DNA of 64,000 nt from SIG299 sp045531955 (GCA_045531955.1 JAZSFC010000041.1:62001-126000); one strand, 5' to 3'; counted from the stretch's first letter, positions 52,385-61,528 are shown. The notes: a model not told the origin generated them from the sequence alone. Numbers and translations are program-made.

Positions 52385-52720
52385 TTACATCGACTTTAGG
52401 ACAATTTGTCCGAAACCTACTAAAATACATCTGATGATTGTCACAACTGCCATGAACAGACGGTACATTGCAACCACACCACCTATCAGACCTCCGATAA
52501 TGCAGTTAAGAGCAAATATGCCAATACTGCCGGATAATCCATAATTTCTCGGAATAAGCCACAAACACATTTTATGTACTCCAAACGGAAAACCAACCAG
52601 TATCCAAAGCATGAAATAATCTGTTGTTCCGTCAGCACTGCATACCGGATAGAACATCAATAACAGCAATCCTACCGATACCACAGGTAAAATAACTTTT
52701 TTAACGATTTCCATTTGCAA
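52385..52720 (-). CDS. DUF6050 membrane protein, C-terminus altered by TA cassette
   Basis: 111 aa with three or four hydrophobic segments (ILPVVSVGLLLLMFYPVC; YFMLWILVGFPFG; GIFALNCIIGGLIGGVVAMY), matching DUF6050 of Tn1549-like ICEs. Its last codons before the stop (FGQIVLKSM) lie in the 23-bp repeat. Without the cassette the frame would continue for about 21 more residues. It overlaps the RepA gene by 20 nt. Confidence 0.8.
   Translation of the reverse strand: MQMEIVKKVILPVVSVGLLLLMFYPVCSADGTTDYFMLWILVGFPFGVHKMCLWLIPRNYGLSGSIGIFALNCIIGGLIGGVVAMYRLFMAVVTIIRCILVGFGQIVLKSM
52393..52415. repeat. 23-bp direct repeat, right border of TA cassette
   Basis: Identical to 51613-51635 over 23 bp. 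It codes for the FGQIVLK end of DUF6050. Confidence 0.85.
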
Positions 52721-53828
52721 AACCTCCTCCGTACATATCGTGGTTTACTTCTGCCTGATAATAACTGTCAATCGTGCTTGGGGCATTGTACAATGCGGTC
52801 AGCAGATATGCCCGGATATTTGCCACCTTGGTTGTATTCTTCTGCATACAGTCCATCACATAACGAATGTGGGAATAATCAAGTTTCAGCAATTTCCCTT
52901 TGACTAACTGATACGGATAATCTGCTCCGCTAATGCGTATATGCTCTCGCTTCACACTGACTGTCTCCACCAGAAGCTCCACAATTTCATCAACTAACGC
53001 TCCCTGATACCCCATATCCAGCTTTAGTGCTTCATACTCGATATTATCCTTAATGATTTGGGTGTAGGCAGCAATCATATCTATCTCATCAATCCCGCCT
53101 TGTTCGGTTGCATTACCCTGATTGATAGGATTGATGTAATCTCTGTCTGTAATCTGTGTATTAGTCTCTGTATTTGTCCTACAAATCATTGTATGGGTAG
53201 GTACATTTTCTTGTGGGAGGGTGGCACTTTCTGTTGTACCACCCCTTACATCATTTTGTACCACCTCATACATCGTTTTGTCATACCCCCTACAAAATTT
53301 TGTACCACCCCCTGCGTTATTTTGCAGGTAGGTATTACAATCTTCTGTACCACCTACTTCTTCGCTTGTTTCCCGCATTTCTTCGGTAACTTCCTCCGGA
53401 TATGTAAGCTGATGAAGAACCTCCGCATTAAGGGCAATATACATAAGGTTATAGAGAACCATGCCATTCTCACAAGGAACATCATAGAACTCTTTCTTTA
53501 TGACACCCAATTCCTCCAGACGGTCTAAGGCTGCCTTAATGCTTCGTTTTGACTCTCCATAGAGGTCTGCGTACTGCTGATAGGTTTTTTGCAATAAATC
53601 GCCCTTAAATCTCTTTTTCCAGCCGATAACCCTTCCACTCTGCTCGTCCCTTTCTTCTGCCGGACGATACCAATACACAATATCAGATAAGAGGGTAATG
53701 GCAAGCAGATAAGGCTTGCCATTTGGTCTGGTAATGGTACTATACCATATCTGCGGTATCACATTGCCGGATATATTCATCATGCCCATGGCATCTACAA
53801 TCTGATTTCCGCTTGTGATGTATCCCAT
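52701..53828 (-). CDS. RepA-like replication initiator (DUF6017 C-terminus)
   Basis: 375 aa from the ATG at 53828, with GGAGGT upstream, overlapping the ParB stop by one base. The N-terminal winged-helix region (LLAITLLSDIVYWYRPAEER; QKTYQQYADLYGESKRSIKAAL) matches plasmid replication initiators of the RepA_N group. The variable middle is Gly/Thr-rich and is encoded by tandem 22-bp repeats. The C-terminal ~110 residues match DUF6017. With ParA and ParB next to it, it should replicate the excised ICE circle. Confidence 0.85.
   Translation of the reverse strand: MGYITSGNQIVDAMGMMNISGNVIPQIWYSTITRPNGKPYLLAITLLSDIVYWYRPAEERDEQSGRVIGWKKRFKGDLLQKTYQQYADLYGESKRSIKAALDRLEELGVIKKEFYDVPCENGMVLYNLMYIALNAEVLHQLTYPEEVTEEMRETSEEVGGTEDCNTYLQNNAGGGTKFCRGYDKTMYEVVQNDVRGGTTESATLPQENVPTHTMICRTNTETNTQITDRDYINPINQGNATEQGGIDEIDMIAAYTQIIKDNIEYEALKLDMGYQGALVDEIVELLVETVSVKREHIRISGADYPYQLVKGKLLKLDYSHIRYVMDCMQKNTTKVANIRAYLLTALYNAPSTIDSYYQAEVNHDMYGGGFANGNR
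53233..53364. repeat. six tandem 22-bp iterons inside the rep gene
   Basis: Six consecutive 22-bp units share TTTGTACCACC (plus strand), with full core at 53235, 53257, 53301 and 53346 and diverged units at 53277 and 53321. RepA_N plasmids such as pSK41 place their origin as iterons within the rep coding sequence, so this is a probable origin of the ICE circle. Confidence 0.75.
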
Positions 53829-54715
53829 TACCTTCGACCTCCTTCCTTCTTCCATTTTTCTAAAAGTTCATATATCACTTCTTCAATCTCGTCATTGGAA
53901 TATTCCTCTGTGAAATACTCCTTGATACGGTCTGCCTTTAGCGTGACCTTTTTTGCCTTGGGCTTTTCCTCTGACAGAAGCAAATCTATCACTCCTGCAT
54001 TTAATTCCCCGGAAAGGCTGTATTTCTTCAAAGTAGCTGCCTGCGTTCCGTTTGGAACCACATTAAGCTCCTCTATTTTCTTATAAAGCATTGTCTGTTC
54101 TTCTGCCGACAGATAGGAAATGTCTACACCGGATATGAAACCTAACTTCTTTTCATCAACCATATCAAGAAGCTCCGGTATCAGTTCCGCCAAGCGGATA
54201 TATCTCTGAACCATTTTTCCGTTATCTCCGGCAGCTTCGCCAACTTCATCATAAGTATGCTTTCCTGCCTTACTTCCTTGATGTTTCATGGCTTCAAACT
54301 TCATTTTATAGGCTTTTGCCTTTTCACTCGGTAATATGTCCTCTCGCTGAATGTTGGAGTCCACCATGATAATCGTTGCTTCATCATCGGTATAATTACG
54401 CACGATAATCGGCATATCAGACTTCCCGGCTCTTTCAGAACCTCTCTTTCTTCGGTGTCCGGCAATAATCTCATACCCTCCACCAACTCTCGGTCTTGCA
54501 ATACCCGGAACAAGTACACCGTACTGACGGATACTTTCCGTTGTTTCCTCCATCTTTTCATCATCAACCACTCTGAACGGGTGGTCTTTGAATGTGTATA
54601 GCTCCGTGAGAGGAGCAATGATTATTTTCTCTGTATCTTCACTTTCCTCATTGCTGATACCAAGCAAATCATCGTAGGAAGTAAGCTGAATTTCCTTATT
54701 ATTTCTCTTTCGCAT
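53828..54715 (-). CDS. parB: ParB-like partition protein
   Basis: 295 aa. The ParB N-terminal domain (~30-125) includes PFRVVDDEKMEETTESIRQY, the box-II-like GHRRKRGSERAG and a following helix-turn-helix. The C-terminal ~60 residues are the helical dimerisation part. It overlaps parA by 17 nt and repA by one base. It should bind a centromere-like site (not identified) and activate ParA. Confidence 0.92.
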   Translation of the reverse strand: MRKRNNKEIQLTSYDDLLGISNEESEDTEKIIIAPLTELYTFKDHPFRVVDDEKMEETTESIRQYGVLVPGIARPRVGGGYEIIAGHRRKRGSERAGKSDMPIIVRNYTDDEATIIMVDSNIQREDILPSEKAKAYKMKFEAMKHQGSKAGKHTYDEVGEAAGDNGKMVQRYIRLAELIPELLDMVDEKKLGFISGVDISYLSAEEQTMLYKKIEELNVVPNGTQAATLKKYSLSGELNAGVIDLLLSEEKPKAKKVTLKADRIKEYFTEEYSNDEIEEVIYELLEKWKKEGGRR

Positions 54716-55484
54716 GGCTCAATACCTCCTGTGCAAGTCTCTCATAGCTTTCCGCACCCTTACTTGTATTGTCATACTCAAAAATACTTACTCCCTCGGA
54801 AGCGATTTCTGCGATAGCTTCCGACCTTGGTATCGCACTGTCAAAAATATTGACTTCTTTTCCATAGGCTGTATGTACTGCCTTCTTGTTTCTCTTGGAA
54901 TTGTTATATCTGCTTGCATCCATCGTAAAAAGGATACCTTCAATCTCAATATCCGGATTAAAACGCTGTTTTGTGCCTTTGTAGACCTTCAAAAGCTCCG
55001 TAAGTCCGTCTGCCGCATAAAACTGTGGCTGTACCGGAATTAGTACGCTGTTGGCTGCTGTCATCGCATTGATTGTCAGCATACCAAGTGACGGCATACA
55101 GTCAATAATAATATAATCATAATCGTCCTGCAAAAGCTCCAGATACTCTTTCAATACGTTTTCCCTATCCTCAACCGTGATTAAGGACATATCCATGCCC
55201 GTAAGCAGTTTATTGGACGGAACCACATCAACACCCTCTTTGTGGCTTAAAATGGCTTCTCTTGGCTCAAATTCAATGCCCATAATGACATTCTCAAGCA
55301 TATTCTTTAAGGTTACTTTCAAATTCTTCGGGAACCCTAGTCCAAGGGTCAAATGCCCCTGCGGGTCTGCATCCACTAATAACACTCTCTGTCCTAATCT
55401 TGCCAATCCTACTCCTAAATTGATACTTGTGGTAGTCTTACCAACTCCACCCTTCTGATTTGCGATTGCTATTACTCTGCACAT
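54699..55484 (-). CDS. parA: ParA/Soj partition ATPase
   Basis: 261 aa. The deviant Walker A KGGVGKTT is at residues 11-18, followed by VLLVDADPQGHLTLGLG (A') and YDYIIIDCMPSLGMLT (B). Full-length Soj-like. It is the motor of partition of the circular ICE. Confidence 0.95.
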   Translation of the reverse strand: MCRVIAIANQKGGVGKTTTSINLGVGLARLGQRVLLVDADPQGHLTLGLGFPKNLKVTLKNMLENVIMGIEFEPREAILSHKEGVDVVPSNKLLTGMDMSLITVEDRENVLKEYLELLQDDYDYIIIDCMPSLGMLTINAMTAANSVLIPVQPQFYAADGLTELLKVYKGTKQRFNPDIEIEGILFTMDASRYNNSKRNKKAVHTAYGKEVNIFDSAIPRSEAIAEIASEGVSIFEYDNTSKGAESYERLAQEVLSHAKEK

Positions 55485-55501
55485 GATAATTCTCCTTTTC
55501 T

Positions 55502-55678
55502 CTACTGTTCTTTTACGTTGCTCTTTTTCACTTCTACATAAGCTCTATGAAATTTGTTGGTTCCCTTGTTCGGATACAAATCGGAAAACTCTGTCACTTC
55601 CAGCTTGGGATTTCTCTGCAATATCTTCCCAAACCACTTAATATCGTTTTTTGTTCCCATCAATCTGATTTTTAACAT
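55502..55678 (-). CDS. small DUF3970-like protein (58 aa)
   Basis: The opening MLKIRLMGTKNDIKWFGKIL resembles DUF3970. The start at 55678 overlaps the stop of the DUF6075 gene (TGATG) and has AGGAGG upstream, so it is translationally coupled. The function is unknown. Confidence 0.7.
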   Translation of the reverse strand: MLKIRLMGTKNDIKWFGKILQRNPKLEVTEFSDLYPNKGTNKFHRAYVEVKKSNVKEQ

Positions 55679-56151
55679 CAATCCAATCCTCCTAATAAAG
55701 CATAGAGTTTTCGATTGTCCTTGGTGTACTCCGGGTAACGGATTTGTATTGCCTGCCAAAAGTACGGAGCATAACCGCAGCAGAATAATTCTTCAACGGT
55801 ATATAACTTACATTCCGTCAACTGTTCCTCTGCATCATCATCGTCATTTACGCTTGGTGTCCCATTGCAATACAAATTAAATGCCATTCGCACCACTCTC
55901 TGACTTCCGCTTGTCTGCCAACCTTCATGCAAACACTCCGGCTTTACATATCCCGTCTTGAAATCGTAAACTCTGTCCGCATTTTTCCTTGTGTCATTAC
56001 AGATACCAAGGCAATAACAGAGTGCCTTGTGATACTCGTCTTGATACCTGACCTCTTTCAACTTCTCATAGTAGAATTTCTCATGTGCTTCGCTAATAAA
56101 AATCTTTTTGCCTTCATTCTCGGCTGTTGCACCTAACGCTGTACTGTTCAT
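55678..56151 (-). CDS. DUF6075 family protein
   Basis: 157 aa. ISEAHEKFYYEKLKEVRYQD, LHEGWQTSGSQRVVRMAFNL and CCGYAPYFWQAI match DUF6075, a protein found first in the operon of this ICE family. It has several conserved Cys and Trp residues and no membrane segment. The function is unknown. TTAGGAGG precedes the ATG. Confidence 0.82.
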   Translation of the reverse strand: MNSTALGATAENEGKKIFISEAHEKFYYEKLKEVRYQDEYHKALCYCLGICNDTRKNADRVYDFKTGYVKPECLHEGWQTSGSQRVVRMAFNLYCNGTPSVNDDDDAEEQLTECKLYTVEELFCCGYAPYFWQAIQIRYPEYTKDNRKLYALLGGLD

Positions 56152-56184
56152 GTGTTTTCCTCCTAATAATTTTTTGACTATAAC

Positions 56185-56225
56185 AAAAAGGACAAACCCA
56201 TTTGTAAAAAATGAATTCGTCCTTT
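56185..56225 (-). terminator. terminator insulating the ICE from hemZ transcription
   Basis: Minus-strand AAAGGAC (outer) and CATTT (inner) arms pair with GTCCTTT and AAATG, then TTTTTG. A symmetric 5/5 internal loop separates the two stems. Confidence 0.65.
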
Positions 56226-56285
56226 AAGGCGTAGTTATTAGGTTTTTGAATACATCGTCATGTGTTATTCGGTACTATTGGGTAT

Positions 56286-56335
56286 TTTTTTGATGTACTA
56301 TTGATGTACAAACCCTTTTTTGATGTACTATTTCA
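56286..56335. repeat. ICE right end at hemZ 3' end, arm-type direct repeats
   Basis: TTTTTTGATGTACTATT occurs at 56286-56302 and 56316-56332, with a third TTGATGTAC at 56301-56309. The second copy ends at the hemZ stop codon. Spaced direct repeats at an element end are typical integrase arm sites; the exact crossover core cannot be fixed without the other end. Confidence 0.65.
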
Positions 56336-57823
56336 GAAATCGAAGTCTTTGAAAAAACTTCTTTTTCGCTCAATCATTTCGTCAATTCTGGCTATGTAAT
56401 TAGTGACATCTTTGACATTTTCGCACCGTTCAATCCTACCGTCCGGATATACCGCTTTGGTAGATGCACCTGCTCCCAATGCCACGATAGTCTGTTTCTC
56501 TTCCATAATCAGTACATTATACAAGCCTTCTTTTCCCGGCTTTGCATAACCGATGTTTTCTAAATTTTCCGCCATATTTTTCTGACGGTATAAATAGTAC
56601 GGTTCATAACCATGAGACTTTGTATATTCCTGACAAGCGGCCATCATTTCCACCGCTTCTTTTGACTTTTGGTCACGATATCGGTCCATCTCGATATTTA
56701 AGCGTGCCGCCCGTTTTACCGCCAGTGTGTGTACAGTCAAACTGTCCGGAGAGAGTTTTTCTATTTCTTCCAGGGTTCTCCTGACGTCCTCCGCTGTTTC
56801 GCCGGTCAGTCCGATAATCAGGTCCATGTTGATATTGTCATGTCCGCATTCCCTTGCCAGGGCGAATGCTTCTTTAATTTGCTCTGTTGTATGTTTTCTG
56901 CCGATTAAATCCAGCGTCTTTTGCTGCATACTCTGCGGATTAATGGAAATTCTGGTTACTCCCTCTTCCTTCAGAACAACAAGCTTGTCTTTCGTAATGC
57001 TGTCCGGCCGGCCCGCTTCCACAGTCCATTCCCGAAGATACGTAAAATCAAAGGTCTCTTTTACTTTTCTAAGCAATCTGCGCAGCTGGTCTGCCGTCAG
57101 AGTAGTCGGTGTCCCGCCACCGATATATATGCTTATCAGTTTTTTTTCCGGAAAGCAGGTTCCCGCATACTCTATTTCTTTAAACAGTGCATTCAGGTAA
57201 GGCTCCACATATGCCTCATACTGCTTCAGTGAATAAGAACTGAAGGAACAGTACAAACAAATACTCGGGCAAAACGGAATGCCGATATATATGCTGTAAC
57301 TGTCTTTATCTTCAATACCGTACAGAAGCTTTTGCTCCTGCTGCGCCACCCGGATACAAAGCTCTGTTTTTTCATCAGAACAAAGATACTCCGTTTTAAA
57401 GTAATTTGCAATAGTTTGCCGGTCTTCTTTTTGTACCAGACGTTCTAATGCCTGCTTGGTCGGTCGGATTCCGGTTAAGGTGCCCCACGGAAGTGCTTTC
57501 CCCGTTTCTTTTGAAAAAATTCCATACAGTCTGCGATGCAGATAATTTCTGTACATTCTGCGGTCCGGCACGCCCTCGTTTTTATAAGTTCCCGGAAGCA
57601 GATCAGAAAAATCCTCCGTCTCCTCATATACCCTATCTGCTGTCTGAAAACGGATATGACACCGCCAAGGCTCTATGACAAGTAATAAAAACTTGTCCGG
57701 TTGTTCTGTTATCTCTTCTTTTTCTTTTCCCGCAATGACAATATCATCATCCGGATAAAAAGACTTCACCAGCGGACGGATATCCTGTTCATAATCCTCG
57801 CCGGTAATTTTTATTTCTATCAT
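56333..57823 (-). CDS. hemZ: HemZ radical SAM coproporphyrinogen-dehydrogenase-like enzyme
   Basis: 496 aa. The radical-SAM cluster motif is PFCPSICLYCSF (CxxxCxxC, ~186-194). IGGGTPTTL, NPQSMQQKTLDLIGRKHT and MDLIIGLTGET match oxygen-independent coproporphyrinogen oxidases of the HemZ subgroup common in Clostridia. The N-terminal ~160 residues and the C-terminal ~120 are HemZ-specific. The gene is full length; the ICE lies directly after its stop. Confidence 0.92.
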   Translation of the reverse strand: MIEIKITGEDYEQDIRPLVKSFYPDDDIVIAGKEKEEITEQPDKFLLLVIEPWRCHIRFQTADRVYEETEDFSDLLPGTYKNEGVPDRRMYRNYLHRRLYGIFSKETGKALPWGTLTGIRPTKQALERLVQKEDRQTIANYFKTEYLCSDEKTELCIRVAQQEQKLLYGIEDKDSYSIYIGIPFCPSICLYCSFSSYSLKQYEAYVEPYLNALFKEIEYAGTCFPEKKLISIYIGGGTPTTLTADQLRRLLRKVKETFDFTYLREWTVEAGRPDSITKDKLVVLKEEGVTRISINPQSMQQKTLDLIGRKHTTEQIKEAFALARECGHDNINMDLIIGLTGETAEDVRRTLEEIEKLSPDSLTVHTLAVKRAARLNIEMDRYRDQKSKEAVEMMAACQEYTKSHGYEPYYLYRQKNMAENLENIGYAKPGKEGLYNVLIMEEKQTIVALGAGASTKAVYPDGRIERCENVKDVTNYIARIDEMIERKRSFFKDFDF

Positions 57824-57838
57824 AATACAAATTCCTTA

Positions 57839-58462
57839 TTACACATATGGATTATACTGCTTTTCTTCACCGATGGTGGTCTGGTCACCATGACCGGAAA
57901 GCACCAGTGTATTCTCCGGCAGTACAAATAATTTTTCCCGGATGGAATTCATCAGCGTTGCCGCACTACCGGTTGGCAAATCAGTCCGTCCCACACTTCC
58001 CTGAAACAGGGTATCTCCGGAAAATAAAACATCTTCCTTTTGGGCATAGTAACAACAGCTGCCTTCCGTATGTCCCGGTGTGGCAATTACCGTAAAAACT
58101 CCGTCTAAAAAGCGCAAGTTTTGACCATCTTCCAGTACTTCATCCGCAGTGATGCTGTATGACATATGCAAAAATTGTTCCGAACAGTTCATATCCGGAT
58201 ACTTTAATAACTCTGCGTCACCTTTTGCCACACAAATTGGAATCCGGTAGCCGTTTTTTAAAGATTCCGCCGCCAACATATGGTCAAAATGGCCATGGGT
58301 AAGCAACACTGCTTCCGGAATTACTCCGAGAGCCGTAATTTCCTCCGTAATACGACGGGAATCTGCCGCCGGGTCAATAATAACCGCTTTTTTCGTATCC
58401 GGTGTATATACAATATAGCAATTGGTCCGGACTAATCCAAGAACCAAACGTTTTATTTCCAT
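57839..58462 (-). CDS. MBL-fold hydrolase (glyoxalase II-like)
   Basis: 207 aa. The metal site HGHFDHM (~57-63), TPGHTEGSCCYY (~113-124) and the FSGDTLFQGSVGRTDLPTG block match YcbL/glyoxalase-II-type hydrolases. The substrate is not certain. Encoded between relA and hemZ, an arrangement common in Lachnospiraceae. Confidence 0.9.
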   Translation of the reverse strand: MEIKRLVLGLVRTNCYIVYTPDTKKAVIIDPAADSRRITEEITALGVIPEAVLLTHGHFDHMLAAESLKNGYRIPICVAKGDAELLKYPDMNCSEQFLHMSYSITADEVLEDGQNLRFLDGVFTVIATPGHTEGSCCYYAQKEDVLFSGDTLFQGSVGRTDLPTGSAATLMNSIREKLFVLPENTLVLSGHGDQTTIGEEKQYNPYV

Positions 58463-58487
58463 TGGTTTACCTTTCTGCCGAATTTTA

Positions 58488-60791
58488 TCAGCCGGTGGTT
58501 CTTACCACATCGATAACACTTTCTACCTGGCGTATCTTAGTGATGAGATAGCTTAACTGCTCTGCTCCGTGCACTTCGAATCCCATCGTGATAGTTGCAG
58601 TGCCCTGCTTGCTGACACGGCTGTTTAAGCTGGATATATCCACTTTATTTTCAGTCAAAATCTTTGTGATATCTAATAATACACCGCTTCGATTGTTGGC
58701 AAATACATTGATTTCCGCAAAGTATAAGTCTTCCCTCTTATCCTCCAAACCATTCCATTCTGCAGGAATAAAACGGATTCGGTCTTCTTCCGGTGCATTA
58801 ATAACATTAACACAGTCGGTACGGTGAATGGATACACCTCTGCCACGGGTAACATAGCCGATAATTTCATCGCCCGGTACCGGAGAACAGCACTTAGAGA
58901 AATGAACTGCCACATCGTCTATACCCTGTACCATAATTCCCGTTTTTGCTTTCACACTAATCGGAAGCTTTTTCTCATGTACCTCCTGCAAGGATTCCAT
59001 GAGTTTTTCATCCGTCATTTCTTTCTTTTGCTTTTTGTTGTACTCTTCCAAAAGTCGGTTAACAATCTGGCCTTCTTTTAAAGCACCGCGTCCAACGGCT
59101 GCCAACACGGAATCCCAGTCACGGAAGCCGTATTTTCGCATACAAACTTCCAAAAATTCAGGTTTGCTGATATCGGACTGTTTAATTGCCTTTGCTTTGC
59201 AATACGCAGTTAACAGGTTTTTTCCGTGAAGAATACTGTCTTCCTTTAACTCCGACTTAAACCACTGGTTAATTTTATTTTTTGCCTGGGTGCTCTTAAC
59301 CACGTTTAACCAGTCACGGCTTGGTCCCTTAGAGTTTTGGGAGGTGATAATTTCAACACGGTCACCGTTTTGCAGAACATAATCGATGGTAACCAGTTTA
59401 CCGTTAACTCTGGCACCCACCATTTTGTTACCCACGGCACTGTGAATGGCATACGCGAAATCCACAGGCGTAGAACCAGCCGGAAGATTCTTTACATCTC
59501 CGGTAGGCGTAAAGCAGTATACACTGTCAGAAAATAAGTCCAGATCATTCTTTAATCCGCTAAGGAACTCCTTACTATCGGACATATCACGCTGCCACTC
59601 CAGAATCTGACGTAACCATGCCAGTTTCTCTTCTTCGTTGGCGTCCGACTTAACTCCGTTCTGCGCTTCTTTGTACTTCCAATGGGCCGCAATACCGTAT
59701 TCTGCTGTTTTATGCATTTCATACGTCCTAATCTGGATTTCAAACGGAGTTCCGTTCGGACCAATCAGGGTTGTATGCAAGGACTGGTACATATTCGGCT
59801 TTGGCATGGCAATATAATCTTTGAAACGCCCCGGAATCGGAATATACATTTCGTGAAGAATACCAAGTACCGCATAGCAGTCCTTCACATCTTCCACAAG
59901 TACCCGGACGGCAAATAAATCGTATATCTGGTCCAGTGTCTTGTTCTGGTTTTTCATTTTTTTATAAATACTGAAAAAGTGTTTTACTCTTCCGTCAATC
60001 TGGGCATCAATGCCATAGTCGGATATTTTTTCCGCTACTGCATCGATAATTCCCGCAACAAAAGCTTCCCTGTCGGATTTACGCAGGGCAATTTTTTCTG
60101 CCAGATCTTTGTAAACCTCAGGTTCCAAATATTTTAAAGACAAATCGTCCAGTTCAATCTTTATTTTGGAAATACCGAGACGCTGGGCCAAAGGTGCATA
60201 AATATCCATAGTCTCTCTGGATTTTTCCTTCTGTTTTTCCGGACTTTGGAACTGCATGGTCCGTTGATTATGAAGACGGTCGGCAAGCTTAATCATAATT
60301 ACGCGGATATCCTTTGCCATGGCAAGAAACATTTTACGTAAGTTTTCTGCCTGCAGCTCAATTTTATCCGCATCATAATTTAACTGGGTAAGCTTCGTGA
60401 CACCGTCTACTAAAAGGGCAATTTCCTCACTGAATTCCCTTGCCACATCCTCCATGGTAAATTCAGTGTCCTCAACCACATCATGCAGAATACCAGCTAC
60501 AATGGTTTCTTTATCCAGTTCCAGTTCTGCCAGGGTAATGGCAACACAAAGAGGATGAATGATATACGGCTCTCCGGATTTTCTTTTTTGATCCTTGTGC
60601 ATATCATAAGCCAGCCGATATGCCTTTTCAATCATGGAAATATCCGTACCCGGCCGGTACTCATACACCGTCTCTATCAGCTTTTTATACAATTCCTCCG
60701 GGTCAGTGAAGCCCACAGGCATACTCAATGACTTTTCTTCAATTGGTTTTTTAATAACTATGCCTTTTCTTCTTACTTCCTGTTCTGCCAT
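58488..60791 (-). CDS. relA: bifunctional (p)ppGpp synthetase/hydrolase
   Basis: 767 aa from the ATG with AAAGGTG upstream. The HD hydrolase domain has ILHDVVEDT and RLHNQRTM. The synthetase domain has KKMKNQNKTLDQIYDLFAVR and FKDYIAMPKPNMYQSLHTTL, followed by a TGS domain (YCFTPTGDVKNLPAGSTPVD) and a C-terminal ACT domain. Full-length Rel/SpoT homologue, both catalytic halves intact. It controls the stringent response. Confidence 0.96.
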   Translation of the reverse strand: MAEQEVRRKGIVIKKPIEEKSLSMPVGFTDPEELYKKLIETVYEYRPGTDISMIEKAYRLAYDMHKDQKRKSGEPYIIHPLCVAITLAELELDKETIVAGILHDVVEDTEFTMEDVAREFSEEIALLVDGVTKLTQLNYDADKIELQAENLRKMFLAMAKDIRVIMIKLADRLHNQRTMQFQSPEKQKEKSRETMDIYAPLAQRLGISKIKIELDDLSLKYLEPEVYKDLAEKIALRKSDREAFVAGIIDAVAEKISDYGIDAQIDGRVKHFFSIYKKMKNQNKTLDQIYDLFAVRVLVEDVKDCYAVLGILHEMYIPIPGRFKDYIAMPKPNMYQSLHTTLIGPNGTPFEIQIRTYEMHKTAEYGIAAHWKYKEAQNGVKSDANEEEKLAWLRQILEWQRDMSDSKEFLSGLKNDLDLFSDSVYCFTPTGDVKNLPAGSTPVDFAYAIHSAVGNKMVGARVNGKLVTIDYVLQNGDRVEIITSQNSKGPSRDWLNVVKSTQAKNKINQWFKSELKEDSILHGKNLLTAYCKAKAIKQSDISKPEFLEVCMRKYGFRDWDSVLAAVGRGALKEGQIVNRLLEEYNKKQKKEMTDEKLMESLQEVHEKKLPISVKAKTGIMVQGIDDVAVHFSKCCSPVPGDEIIGYVTRGRGVSIHRTDCVNVINAPEEDRIRFIPAEWNGLEDKREDLYFAEINVFANNRSGVLLDITKILTENKVDISSLNSRVSKQGTATITMGFEVHGAEQLSYLITKIRQVESVIDVVRTTG

Positions 60792-60822
60792 AAATTCACG
60801 CACCTTTTAGCTAGTTGTAGTT

Positions 60823-61347
60823 TTATTTGCCCGGATACTTAATTACAGAATCCACATCATAACCTTGCAGTTTTTCTCTTCCGTTTAAACCTTCTAATTC
60901 CATCAAAAATACAATTTTAACAACTTCACCGCCAAGCTCCTCTACCAGCTTTGTGATAGCTTCAATTGTGCCTCCGGTTGCAATAAGGTCATCCACAATA
61001 ACAACCTTCTGACCCGGCTTAATGGCATCCTTATGCATCTCGATAGTAGCTGTGCCATATTCCAAATCATAGGTTCTTTCAATAGTTTCACAAGGAAGCT
61101 TACCCTTTTTTCGTACCGGAATAAAGGATTTCTTCAAATTATAAGCTACCGGCACACCAAAAATAAAGCCTCTGGACTCCGGACCAACTACAGCATCAAA
61201 TTCCAGTCCTTCGAGTAACCCCTCTACCCCCTGAATCGCAAGCTGCAGTCCGTCTGCATCCTGCAGGACACTGGTAACATCGCGGAACATAATACCCGGT
61301 TCCGGAAAATCAGGAATGGTTCTTACATAATCTTCTACTCTCTTCAT
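60823..61347 (-). CDS. apt: adenine phosphoribosyltransferase
   Basis: 174 aa from the ATG at 61347 (GAGAGG upstream). PRPP-binding motif VVIVDDLIATGGT (~112), PDFPEPGIMFRDVTSVLQD at the start and VGPESRGFIFGVPVAY match Apt throughout. It salvages adenine to AMP. It lies 31 nt upstream of relA. Confidence 0.96.
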   Translation of the reverse strand: MKRVEDYVRTIPDFPEPGIMFRDVTSVLQDADGLQLAIQGVEGLLEGLEFDAVVGPESRGFIFGVPVAYNLKKSFIPVRKKGKLPCETIERTYDLEYGTATIEMHKDAIKPGQKVVIVDDLIATGGTIEAITKLVEELGGEVVKIVFLMELEGLNGREKLQGYDVDSVIKYPGK

Positions 61348-61528
61348 AATGATATACCTCTCCATTCAAAATAATTTACTCCGTTTCAAATAAAACGATA
61401 AAACGGCATAGTACTACATATTAATATTTTTCATTATATCACTTTTTTACTTATATGCAAACATAAATTTTCACAGGAATCTGCATATTTGCATATATTA
61501 TTCATAATGCACATTTCAAGGAGTTCTC

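Noticed and set aside
53233..53364. CRISPR array
   Set aside because: The 22-bp units are directly adjacent with no spacers, and the region is an open reading frame of repA.
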